From positions 124,001 through 188,000 of the forward strand of contig JAGVSM010002915.1 of NCBI GenBank assembly GCA_022494885.1: a stretch of 64,000 nucleotides of DNA, written 5' to 3'. The DNA comes from Micrasema longulum. Lineage: Eukaryota > Arthropoda > Insecta > Trichoptera > Brachycentridae. Under the pieces are notes generated by a model, which did not search any database, was not told the DNA's origin, and saw only the letters and a list, made by a program, of their open reading frames with translations. A program made the translations under genes and the position numbers. The number at the start of each line of letters is the position of its first letter. The stretch's first letter is position 1. Shown piece after piece: positions 46,901-56,450 of this stretch.

Positions 46901-49900
46901 CAATACATGAAAATATTTTTTGGCTTAGTTTAATAGTCTATTAACAAATAATAAAATATTAAAAAAACCACTTAACTTACTGATCCTACCTCAACCCCCT
47001 TATACCGAATTCTGTGCTAAGGGATCAAACAGAGATTTTGCAGCACCTCCCCAACCTATACAGTATTCATTCTAGTATTACCTCTCCTTCCACTCGGCGA
47101 GTTCTTCCGGTCCATGGGCTTCCACACATTGGGCCCCGTATTTACAAGAGCCCCCCTCTGCGCCAGAACTGTTTTCCTGCGCCTCCCACCCTTCACACAG
47201 TACGTACGTGTCTGCGGTGTAGCCGCGCGGCGGTGGCCGCCATTTCCAGTCCCGGCCTGCGGATCACATTACCGCAGTTAATCTCACAAACAAGTCTTCT
47301 TGAAAAATGGCCCCCGAAGAATCTACTCAAAACAATATCAATCTATTCTACAAATTTACTAATTTGTAGAATAGACTTATTATCAACATGTGCATTTTTG
47401 AGACACATAAATGTGCATTTGTTTATGGAACCAGAAATAATGTAATATTGAAAAAAAAACAACATTGTTTTAAACCATTACTACAGGTTTTCTTTTTATT
47501 TTATTTTTATTATTTTTTCACGCCCATAAGGCTTTTACGTACATGAAAGTTATAAAAAATATAGAACAGTGTTTAGAAGTAAAGTTGGTATAAAAAAAGA
47601 AGATGAGTATATAAACAACATAGATTTTTTTTAAAAACACAATATAAAGAAATAAAATATAGGAACAGTGTTAAGAAGTATAGTTGGTATAAAAATAAAA
47701 AGATGCGTGTATTAACAACATAAATTTTTAAAAAATACAATATAAAGTAATAAAATATAGAACTGTGTTTAAAAGTTAAGTTGGTTTTAAAAAAATTAAA
47801 TAAAAATAATTAAAACAATATATATATATATATATTTATATACATATTTTTTTTTTTTTTTTTAATAAGTTTTAGTGTGTTTCATTTTAATTTTTTTGCA
47901 CCACAATAGTAACAAAACTCCCAATTACAGTGGTGAATTGCAGCAAAAAAACACCCAAACTTCATGTAATAAATTATTCAGGTACATACACTTTAGTTAG
48001 TTGAATAAAATTATAGCCCTGTGCACAATTACATATAATTAAGTGTAATGAGGGATATTTCAATTTAATAAGATTTTAAAGAAGTTGGCAGTACAGAATG
48101 ATTCCCTTCACAATCAAGAGAAATCTGGATAACTTTATGACATAAAATTTTCTGCAAATAAAAACTTGATAAACATAATGGCATTTGAAAACCAATATGA
48201 AAATAATTTATCATTGATGATTATGATAAAATTATAAATAAACTTATCAATGAAACTTCTTGGTTTAGTTTTTATTATTTTAGCCAACGAGCGCTTTCGC
48301 CTAAGTACGCATCTTCAAGGCTAGTGTTTTATCATTAACTATGGAGTTTTATCAAGAAATATCAACAAAAAACATCAATTTATCATTGATTTTAGCATTT
48401 ATTTTATTATTAACAAAGCAACATACATATATAGACATTATTTTTATAAGGGCATCTAGTATATATTGATAAAATTCTGTCATTGTCAACAATTAGTCTA
48501 TGAGTGGTCCACTATAAGATTGGATTGTCATTATTAGACATCAGAGATCATGTATCTTAATATGAAAGGAGATACATTACAGCCTGTTTGTTGCAATTTA
48601 AAAAAAAAACATTTTATAAAACATATCAAGCCATGATCGCCAAAAAATCGTAACCGACAAACAAAATATTTTACGGGAGATTATTTCATCTTCTTAATTA
48701 TTAAGGAATATACTTTGAAATACATTTTTTTTTCTCAAAGTATATTCCTTAATAATTAAAAAAAATATACATATAAAAATATATAAAATACTGTTTTTAT
48801 CGGTTACAATGTTTTGGCGATCATGGCTCTATATGCCCTACCACTGTTAACGTGTACATTAGAAAAAGCATAAAACATAGCATATTGCTTATCATGTTTA
48901 CTTTTAAAATGTAAATAAACACTATTCTGCAGAATTTGTAATGTTTATATTAACATGTTTATTTTATATGTAGGATTTATTGAATCTCTTGTAAATGTCA
49001 ATGAGTTAAAGCTATCTGAATTGAAACAGAAACATTCACTGTTGCAAAAGACAAATAATTATTATAAAACGAATCGAAAAATAACTATTGATTATAAAGG
49101 CAACGTACCATGAATTACCTACGTACATTGTAATTTCAAAATTCAAATAAGTAAACTATTATTAAAATAAAATAAATATAAAACAACTTTGTTTTTAACC
49201 ACTTTTTTTATATTTTTTCTACCGACCGGTTTCCTCGATAAAGTTCCTAAATATAATAAATCTGGCATATACCAATTGAATTGTAATTATTTTGATTCAA
49301 TCTACATTGGAAAAACTAAAAGAAACTTTAATATTAGAGTAAAAAAACACTAAAGGTGCCTAAATAATAATAATTTTTCTGAATTTGCACACCATCCGAT
49401 ACAAAATTATCATAATTTCAATAATCAGTTCAACATCGTTTTATAAGAAAAATTGCATGGAAGATGGGATTGGAAAAAGGAGACTATTCATATTCTGATA
49501 TGGAGAGGTTTTTAAGCATATCAAGTCTTGAAAAACGCAGATGCATTGCAGATATAATCTGCATGTATAAAATTATGAACTGTCTCATTGATGCCCCTGA
49601 AATTTTGCAAAAGATTTTTTTTAACGTTCCCACCCGTAGACTAAGAAATAATGAAATGCTTTTCCTCGGTCACTACAGGACCAATTATGGTGCACAGTCG
49701 CCTTTGCCCAGAATGATCAGGCGGGTAAACGATCATCAAGATCTTGATTATTATGGTGTAAGGATGTCTTTCTTTACAAATCAGCTAAAGAATCTGTATA
49801 GTTAGCCTAAGTCCATAAATATAATAAATCTGGAATATACCAATTGAATTGTAATGATTGCGATTCAATCTACATTGGAAAAACTAAAAGAAACTTTAAT

Positions 49901-52490
49901 ATTAGAGTAAAAAAACACTAAAGGTGCCTAAATAATAATAATTTTTCTGAATTTGCACACCATCCGATACAAAATTATCATAATTTCAATAAAGACACTG
50001 GACTATACGTTCTTCGTGTTGAAAATAAAATACCAAAATTAAACAATTTTGAAATCATAGAAATTAAAAAAGTGATTCATGGTAAGAAAAAAATAATAAA
50101 TAACCAAATAAACATTTCCTCTAGTTTGTTTTAGTTTAGTTTTTTTCTCCTGCCTAGTTTTAAAGATCGTATTCATCTCACTTTACAATTTCCATATTTA
50201 CAAGAGCGACATGACAAAAAGACTTGACTTATCAGCTCCAAGTGTTTTGATCTATATTTATTCACTAATATTTAGTAATCAATGTTAAAATAAAATGGGA
50301 TAAGATTCATTAGTAAGTTTACCTCAATACAGAAGCTTGTGTAGATTTGAAACCGGTCGGTAGAAAAAATAAAAATGATTGGTTAAAAATAAAGTTAGTG
50401 CTTCAAATATAAATTTTATTTAAGCTATTATTATTCTAAGTTCTACATTTTGTTCTTTAATATTTATAAACTATATTTTCAAAGAAATAATATTTTCCGT
50501 ACTAACTTAGTGATTTTTTTTAATTGTTAAATTCAATATTCAATAGAACTGCTTGATATATTAAGACTTGGTTTTGTACCATTAAAAATAATGTTAAAAA
50601 TATGAACAAATAAGCACTTATGTATAAAGTGCTAAAAACAAAACTTCATTATTTCAAATAATTGAATTATTAAAATTTAGAAGACTGAAATGCAAGGTGG
50701 ATAATCATTAGCACAGTGCTGAAATTCAGTTTTGATAGGTCAATGTCCTCGAAGCATGAAAAAAAAGCTCAACCAATAATAATTGGTGAGTCACAGGGAC
50801 ATTGACCTAAAAGAAAAGACACAAAATGAAATAAACTATTTTAGTTGAACTCAATATCTAATAGCAAAATAATATTAATCATTAATTGAATTTATTTTAG
50901 GTCAATTATCATTATAAGGCAATTCAATAATTTACTGATTAAATAAATATGCAAATGAATACATAAATATGTGTTTATAAACAATTCATATACATTTCAT
51001 ATTCATTTTTAAAACACTAATCTGGACAGACTTTTGTGGTAATTTTTCTATTTCTTAGTATTTAAAATTATGTATTGAGAAAATTTTTCAATAATTTTTT
51101 TAATGAAAAAACTTCACTTAAAATGATACATTAATACCCCGAACTAAAGTAAAATTAATACATATCATGGTAATTCTATATTGACTTGACCTACCTAGGT
51201 TTTACGAGCTATATATTTTAATGACATTAAGTATTAAAATTTGAGACAAATTAATTAAAGATATATTTTTTTGTAGGATGGATTTTAGTAGATTTAGTTT
51301 GACTTCTGATATTTATTTTTGGATTTGCATTAATCATGTAAATAAAACACATTTTTAGCAGTGATCACTTCACCCGAAGAGAGAAAATAATTGGTCAAAA
51401 TAGTAAACAAGAGGTCAAAGCTAAAATTGATAATTTTCAATTGTATATGATTTTAGTGTATAACGACTTTAAAAAATCTTTTTTTCTATGAGTACTTGGG
51501 TATCAATAATTTGTTTAAGCATGCACAGTTCACTTAAAAAAATATCAGACTATTAATTTACCACATTAAAAATATCCACTAAACTTTATCTGCGACATGC
51601 ACATAACACATAATATGTAAGAACAATAAGGGAAAAAAGTGTATAAGTGACAAAATATACTGAAAGTAATACTAACCTTCGTCAGACATGATAATAGTTT
51701 GGTGCTCGTGAGTAGAGCAATGAGCTCGAAGAGCGGCACGGTCACTAAATGTCATAGCACAGTAAGAACACGATGGCGCTTCAGATTGTTTACCAACTTC
51801 CAGTTGTTTCTGAAAATTTAGAACATTGTTGGGTGACACCTCATTTGTATTGTTACATTTAGATTCGGCGGCATTTCTACTCACTTGGGCATCTGGAGTA
51901 CTAGCTCCTGGAACAACCGTTTTCTGACTGATTGTGACAGGAACTGATTTTTTGCTCTTGTCGGCATTTTGAAGGCTAACAGCCCATTCTTCTAGCTTTG
52001 CGTCTAAACTAAGCATCTCTTCATCCAGCCTCTGTTGGGATATCCGTTGGTTATTTTTTTGACCATTAGCCATCTGCAACACGGTTCTTAACCTTTCCAG
52101 AGTTTTTGACATATCTGGATTGTTGTGGGGTCCGACGGTCGAGGTCATCCACTCCCGACAGGCTTGTTCGGCGTCGATATATCGTTTCATTTTGAACAAA
52201 GAATGCACCAGACGCCTCCGGACTCGAGCTCCGATATTGGAAGTGTCAGAGTCGTTCAATATCTTGATGAGTTTTCGGCAGTCCTGAATAACTGCTTCGT
52301 GGCGGGATCCGCCGCTCACGAGCGACCATTCTAAGTTGCATTCTGTGCGATTCATTAACCATGATATATGCTTTTCTCGGGGTACTTTGAAATCAAAGCT
52401 GGTACCTATTATTTGATCATATATTCGGGATGCTTGAATCCATTGCTTTTGCCTCATACATTCGAGGGCTTGGTTTTCTTTGTCTGACAT
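40951..52490 (-). CDS. HELZ: HELZ, UPF1-like SF1 RNA helicase with zinc fingers, seven exons
   Basis: Exons (transcription order): 52490-51677, 47256-47082, 45900-45833, 45753-44363, 44190-44002, 43922-43790, 43706-40951; all junctions are GT-AG and in phase, giving 1841 aa (human HELZ is about 1940). Domains: N-terminal helical/TPR-like region; a C2H2 finger (CSYCAMTF...AHCSTHEH, about 239-261); a CCCH finger (about 289-316); the SF1 core with Walker A GPFGTGKT (about 804), DEAAQAME (932), [26 protein letters not shown] and [11 protein letters not shown]; a PABP-binding PAM2-type motif [13 protein letters not shown]; then a long Pro/Gln/Asn-rich tail with the conserved [20 protein letters not shown] block. 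HELZ proteins bind PABP and the CCR4-NOT deadenylase and repress mRNAs. Intron 1 (4.4 kb) is full of repeats. The start is the ATG at 52490; a non-coding upstream exon is possible. Confidence 0.95.
46283..46536 (-). other. Unidentified 84-codon open frame within HELZ intron 2
   Basis: After an acceptor-like CTTCCTCATTAG the minus strand reads [20 protein letters not shown], then [38 protein letters not shown] and a stop. The next frame over (46231-46328) is also open: [21 protein letters not shown] recognise neither. HELZ exons 1-2-3 join perfectly without it. If used directly after exon 1 (G|GG, phase 1) it would stay open and end HELZ early, so it could be an alternative terminal exon, a nested gene or a relic. 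Confidence 0.3.
47082..47256 (-). CDS. HELZ: HELZ exon 2, CCCH zinc finger
   Basis: Acceptor TGATCCGCAG and donor GTAATA enclose 175 nt that join exon 1 (phase 1) to exon 3 (phase 2). The product is [20 protein letters not shown], then a [16 protein letters not shown] block, then AEWKER followed by FEYRKMK from exon 3. The finger is C-x16-C-x5-C-x3-H, with a first loop eight residues longer than the C-x8-C of human HELZ. The exon is markedly more G+C-rich than its surroundings and has no long minus-strand frame of its own; an unrelated plus-strand frame overlaps it. Confidence 0.9.
47555..47800 (+). repeat. About 98-bp tandem repeat, 2.5 copies, in HELZ intron 1
   Basis: GAACAGTGTTTAGAAGTAAA-like starts occur at 47564, 47663 and 47760 (spacings 99 and 97). 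Each is followed by AGTTGGTATAAAA. A (TA)n run and a T-tract follow to 47862. Confidence 0.8.
47897..47964 (-). repeat. SINE family A tail fragment
   Basis: Minus strand: GCAATTCACCACTGTAATTG then TTGTGGTGCAAAAAAA, matching the 3' part of 29028-29193. The head is missing. Confidence 0.65.
48282..48320 (-). ncRNA. Second hammerhead-like core (degenerate)
   Basis: Minus strand: TTGAAGA (close to CUGANGA), a weak GC/GC stem II around GTACTTAG, then GAAAGCGCTCGTTGGC and an AATAATAAAAA run. It lies 0.9 kb from the Penelope-like GIY-YIG remnant. The first core base is T instead of C, so catalysis is unlikely in this copy. Confidence 0.3.
48630..48828. mobile_element. Palindromic MITE, about 195 bp, in HELZ intron 1
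   Basis: Ends CCATGATCGCCAAAA and TTTTGGCGATCATGG; the outer arm continues with TCGTAACCGA / TCGGTTACAA and the inner arm with CTTAATTATTAAGGAATATA then CTTTGA, returning as its exact complement. The loop is a T-tract. Confidence 0.8.
49222..50378 (+). mobile_element. Penelope-like element remnant with GIY-YIG endonuclease domain
   Basis: The plus strand reads [18 protein letters not shown] (49232-), then [18 protein letters not shown], a stop, and after a second copy continues [20 protein letters not shown] then NFEIIEIKK. This is the GIY-YIG endonuclease pattern at the C-terminus of Penelope-like retroelements (GIYxLxC, YIGxTxR, a later Glu). Two 177-bp near-identical direct repeats, 49248-49424 and 49816-49992, carry the first half of the domain. 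The remnant lies between inverted blocks: CTACCGACCGGTTTC (49220) and GAAACCGGTCGGTAG (50361). The RT domain is missing. It is in HELZ intron 1, opposite strand. Confidence 0.75.
49425..49815 (+). mobile_element. LINE C-terminal fragment between the GIY-YIG repeats
   Basis: The frame 49464-49802 reads [48 protein letters not shown] and ends in YSxL-like NQLKNLYS, the typical CR1/jockey C-terminal block. It has no A-rich tail and is flanked directly by the 177-bp repeats. Confidence 0.75.
50379..51676. other. HELZ intron 1, 5' part
   Basis: AT-rich. A short inverted pair, AGGTCAATGTCC (50737) and GGGACATTGACCT (50798), encloses 75 bp and may be another small MITE. No exon seen. Confidence 0.45.
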
Positions 52491-53416
52491 TGTGTTCAGT
52501 TTAAGCTTATGATTTAAGGTGGAATAGTTTTGACAAGTTACATGTCTTGTAAATTCGTGTGTACATAAGAAAGGTTAGTTTGAGATCTAAAAACCTGAAA
52601 CAGAAAATGACAATTAAAATGCATTTCAATAATCTCACAATAAAACGTAACTAAATGCCACTTTTTACTATATTCAATTATTTTATAAAATAAGAATTCG
52701 ATTAACGGACCTTAACCTAATTGTGTTCGCAGAATATTACCGATCTGGCATGATTTCTCTACAAATGACACACACTACACTACCGCCATCTTGCTTTAGC
52801 ATATTATTATTTTTATTTACATGCTAGTTTACCCATCGTGCGGCATAGCCAAGAACTAAAGCAATGTTTCGTAGATTGTTTAAAAAAATATACTTTTTTG
52901 CCCACCTTTAGGGAAAATAATTTTGTTTTATAACCGTGATTTCAAAGAGAATGATTTTTTTTGCGGTTAGACGATAAGTTAGTCGATATATTGCGCGGCA
53001 AAATTGTTTTTTCGTACAATAATATTTATATTTTCATACTCAATTTACTACAGCAAAAAGATGTTCGATAGGGCAAAAATTTAAACGGGTTATCTTTTTC
53101 ATTTGCGATGTATTTTCATATTTACAGTCGCATTATTCTGATCGAAGCACAGCCGATGGATTAAAAAAAAAAAAAAAATCTAATCCTCATTAAAATCCTC
53201 ATAACAGTAGGTCATTTAAACAAATATGCGTACTTGAACAAAAACAACAAAAAACATCACATATTGGCTAGAATACCCCAGCAGTAAGGTAAATAAAGCC
53301 AGAAAAAAAAATACATCGCTTATGAAATTCTTCTTTTATAAATCTAGCTAACATACTTTATGTATTGTTTGAACTCAACTGAGCTCCAAATTTCATGAAT
53401 TGCTATGGTTCTTTTT
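52491..53416. promoter_or_regulatory. HELZ 5' UTR/promoter region
   Basis: The minus-strand CAAGATGGCGG (52793-52783) matches the YY1-type AAGATGGCGGC element often found at transcription starts of housekeeping genes, 293 bp upstream of the HELZ start codon. The rest to 53416 is AT-rich with no recognised feature. Confidence 0.4.
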
Positions 53417-53590
53417 TCGCAGCACACAAGGTAAAGATACCCATTTACAGTGGTGAATTACAGCACAGAACACCCAGGCTTGAAAAAAATCGAATTATTA
53501 AATTTTTGTTTTCTTACCGGGAATCAAAACCGGAACTTTCCGTGCGTGAGTCAAAAGTTAAGCTTCTCAACCACTACAGGCTGCCATTGT
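53417..53590 (-). repeat. SINE family A, minus strand
   Basis: Read on minus: GGCAGCCTGTAGTGGTTGAG (A box), a B box degraded to CGGTTTTGATTCCCGGTAAG, and the tail GCTGTAATTCACCACTGTAA. Confidence 0.75.
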
Positions 53591-53907
53591 TATTAACTAA
53601 TTTTCTGATTTAAAATGAATATTCAATCGTTCTTTTGTTGCTATCGTGATCATTTGACTTGACAAAATAATGGTAAATAATTGTACTACTAAGCACTATG
53701 TTACAGGTTTGATTACCAATTAAACTACGAAAAAAGTTTATTTTATCTCTTATTTTCTTGTCTGTATTGATTTCTTAATCGTACCTTCACGATAAATTAA
53801 ACACTGTTATGAAGTATAAACTATTAATCGAATAATCAACAAAAATAACATTGAAGTCCATTAAATCAATGCCTAATGAAATATTAGGTGCGTATTGAAA
53901 ATAAACT

Positions 53908-54016
53908 GGGGTGCTATTCTGAACTGCTCTCGTGGCACGAGAAAACAGTTTTCTCGTGTATTTTGTATGTAAATACAAGATATAATACGGCCACGAGAGT
54001 GTTTGGAATACTATTT
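53908..54016. mobile_element. 110-bp palindromic MITE, copy 1
   Basis: Left GGTGCTATTCTGAAC then CTCTCGTGGC; right GCCACGAGAG then TTTGGAATACTATTTTGGTG; the middle GTATTTTGTATGTAAATAC is itself palindromic. Related copies: 63326-63433 and, more diverged, 14478-14614. Confidence 0.7.
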
Positions 54017-56068
54017 TGGTGTAGAAACTAATACATGTAAATGGTTAATAGAAACATACAGACTAAGCATTTCTATCATAAAAAGTGGAAAGCTTCTGGC
54101 TGTCGCGGTGAATATGAGATGTTTGGGTGTTACAGATCTGTCGTAAGACGTAGCATTCGATTGGCGCAGGAGTTCATTTCCAACATAGAAAGCTACATTC
54201 TTCATGATCCGAATACCTTTTGGGACTACATAAGGTCAAAAAAGGCGGATAGTGGGAACGTGGACTCCATGATATGGGGCGAAAAATTGGTACAGGGTGC
54301 AAATATAGCTGAGGCGTTTGCAGGTAATTTTAAACAAACTTTAACATGTACATAACAAAACAAATTTTAACAGTATATAGCAATAATCCTCCGCTTCTGG
54401 AAGTTAATATTGCTAAGCAATGTTTACAGACCGGTGCACAGTTTATTGATGTTCAAAATATAAATGAGAAGGATGTGGCCGACACTATTAAAAAAATAAG
54501 TAATACTAATTCTCTTGGACCAGATTTTATTCCGACATTCTTCCTAAAAGGTTGTGTGGAACTGATCAAAATACCCCCCTGTTTTTTGTATAATCTTTCT
54601 TTTAATACGGGGATCTTCCCAGAAACATGGAAGACGTCAAAAGTAACACCTATACATAAGAGTGGATCTAAGTCATCAGTAGAAAGTTACAGACCTGTAG
54701 CTGTTCTTTCTGCACCAGCGAAGGTATTTGAAATGATCATATGTAGAATCGTCACTTCCCGAGTAAAGCTATTTATTATTGATGAACAACATGGGTTCAG
54801 GAAAGGCCGCTCGGTTGAAACCAATCTAATGGTTTTTACAAACTACGTCACGGAAACTCTGGATGTAGGACATCAGGTAGACTGTTCATATAATGACTTC
54901 GCCAAGGCCTTTGACACTGTCGACCATGATGTCTTATTAAATAAGCTGTATGAGTTCGGTTTCTCAGATGGTATGTTAAAATTAATGGCGAGCTACCTCC
55001 AAAACAGAAACCAATACGTCTCCTACTGTCTATTCGTATTAATGTCTATTCCATACTTTCTCTGGTGTCCCGCAAGGCTCTAACCTGGGCCCATTGTTGT
55101 TCTCAATTTTCATTAATAATATTAAAAATGTAATTTTGAACTTGCGTTTTCTGTTCTTTGCGGATGACTTCAAACTGTTCTTAAAGGTGACAACTTCTGA
55201 CGATTTTCGTCTTCTCCAAGCGGATATATCAAATATATCTGAATGGGGAAGGCGAAACAAACTTAGGTTTAATGTTTCCAAGTGTTCGATCATGTCCTTC
55301 ACTAGGGTCCAAAAAACTCGTTTTTTTCGTTACAAAATGAATGACCAGAATCTGATGCGAACATCGAATGTTAAGGATCTGGGCGTTAGATTTGTGAGCA
55401 CTCTGACATTTTATGTGTAATGCATTAAAGATGTTAGGATTTGTTCTGCGTACTGCCAGGGTTTTCAAAAATACCCGCGTACTGAGAACTCTTTACAACT
55501 CCTTGGTGCGAAGTAGACTTAAGAGTGGCTCGATGATTTGGGGGCCACGTGAACTGAAGTACTCTCTTGTGATAGAGAAAATCCAAAAGAAGTTTCTGAG
55601 ATATCTCTAAATGAGAGAGTGCGAGTATTATCCTTGGTTCTACTCGACCGAGTTTCTCCAGGGTATGCTTGGCTACAACAGTTTAGAGACTAGAAAGAAT
55701 GTGTATTTGACTACACATTTTTATCGATTGTTGCGCGGTATGATCGATAATTCTGAGATTATGATGAGCATTGGTTTGTATGTTCCTGATAATTGCCTAA
55801 GACAGCGTCAGCATAGATTGTTTCATATTCCGATATTCAGGACCAACTTGCCTATGGTTATGCCTGTTGGAAGGGCTACCGCTATGCTAAACAACATCGC
55901 TCTGGATATTGATCTGTTCCATGTATCCGAAGGGGTTTTCCGGAGCAGGATTCTCCTACTACTTTGACATGAGTCTCTTTCGTGTATTTTTTTTCTTTTT
56001 TATAATATGTACGTATTGAATATATGTTTGTAATGTATATGTTGTATTTTAAAAAAATAATTGAATTG
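54017..56068 (+). mobile_element. Frameshifted non-LTR retrotransposon with most of the RT
   Basis: The inter-domain region (YHKKWKASGCRGEYEMFGCY) is followed by RT: SLGPDFIPTFFLKGC, ETWKTSKVTPIHKSG, SYRPVAVLS, DEQHGFRKGRSVETNL, DFAKAFDTVDHD; then a frameshift near 55083 and FADDFKLFLKV (55154). A stop near 55418 is followed by the C-terminal frames 55413-55610 and 55611-55967 (YNSLVRSRLKSGSMIWG, LRQRQHRLFHIPIFRT). The 3' end is A/T-rich near 56060 (AATTGAATTGAATTAATG). The endonuclease is missing. Its left end abuts the 110-bp MITE. Dead copy; jockey-like by motif order. Confidence 0.85.
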
Positions 56069-56450
56069 AATTAATGTAGAGAGAAAATAAGAATCACCAC
56101 CAGTACATAGAGCATCAAATGTATTAATTAGCAAAACACATTACATAAAAGTGACAGACGCAGACAGACGTTCGTAGCATGAAGTTTACATTACTATTTC
56201 ACTCTGTTCGTGGTCTATGATTTTTACGAAAAATACGCGGGATTGAAATCATATAACCAATAAACGTCAAAGTAAAGTTAATCTTCAAACGTCATTTGAA
56301 CTAATAGTTACTAATAGTCAGAGTCGAATCGTTAACCCCTTGTAAGCGTGTTATATACTATAATAGGCTATTATTCGGATCGATATAGTTCAACTAGCCC
56401 AGTTTAGCAAGTAGCCTCCGGTGTCAAATCAGTTAAAAAAATATGCTGTC
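56069..56450. promoter_or_regulatory. RecQ4 promoter / 5' UTR region
   Basis: The space between the LINE and the RecQ4 ATG. An in-frame TAG at 56412-56414 fixes the upstream limit of the coding frame; GTG at 56421 is not a credible eukaryotic start. Confidence 0.35.

Noticed and set aside
47014..47445. 143-codon plus-strand open frame
   Set aside because: It is the antisense shadow of HELZ exon 2 (minus strand), which has exact splice sites, phases and a CCCH finger.
56421..56450. GTG as the start of RecQ4
   Set aside because: A GTG start is not credible here; the first in-frame ATG is at 56451 and an in-frame stop lies just upstream.
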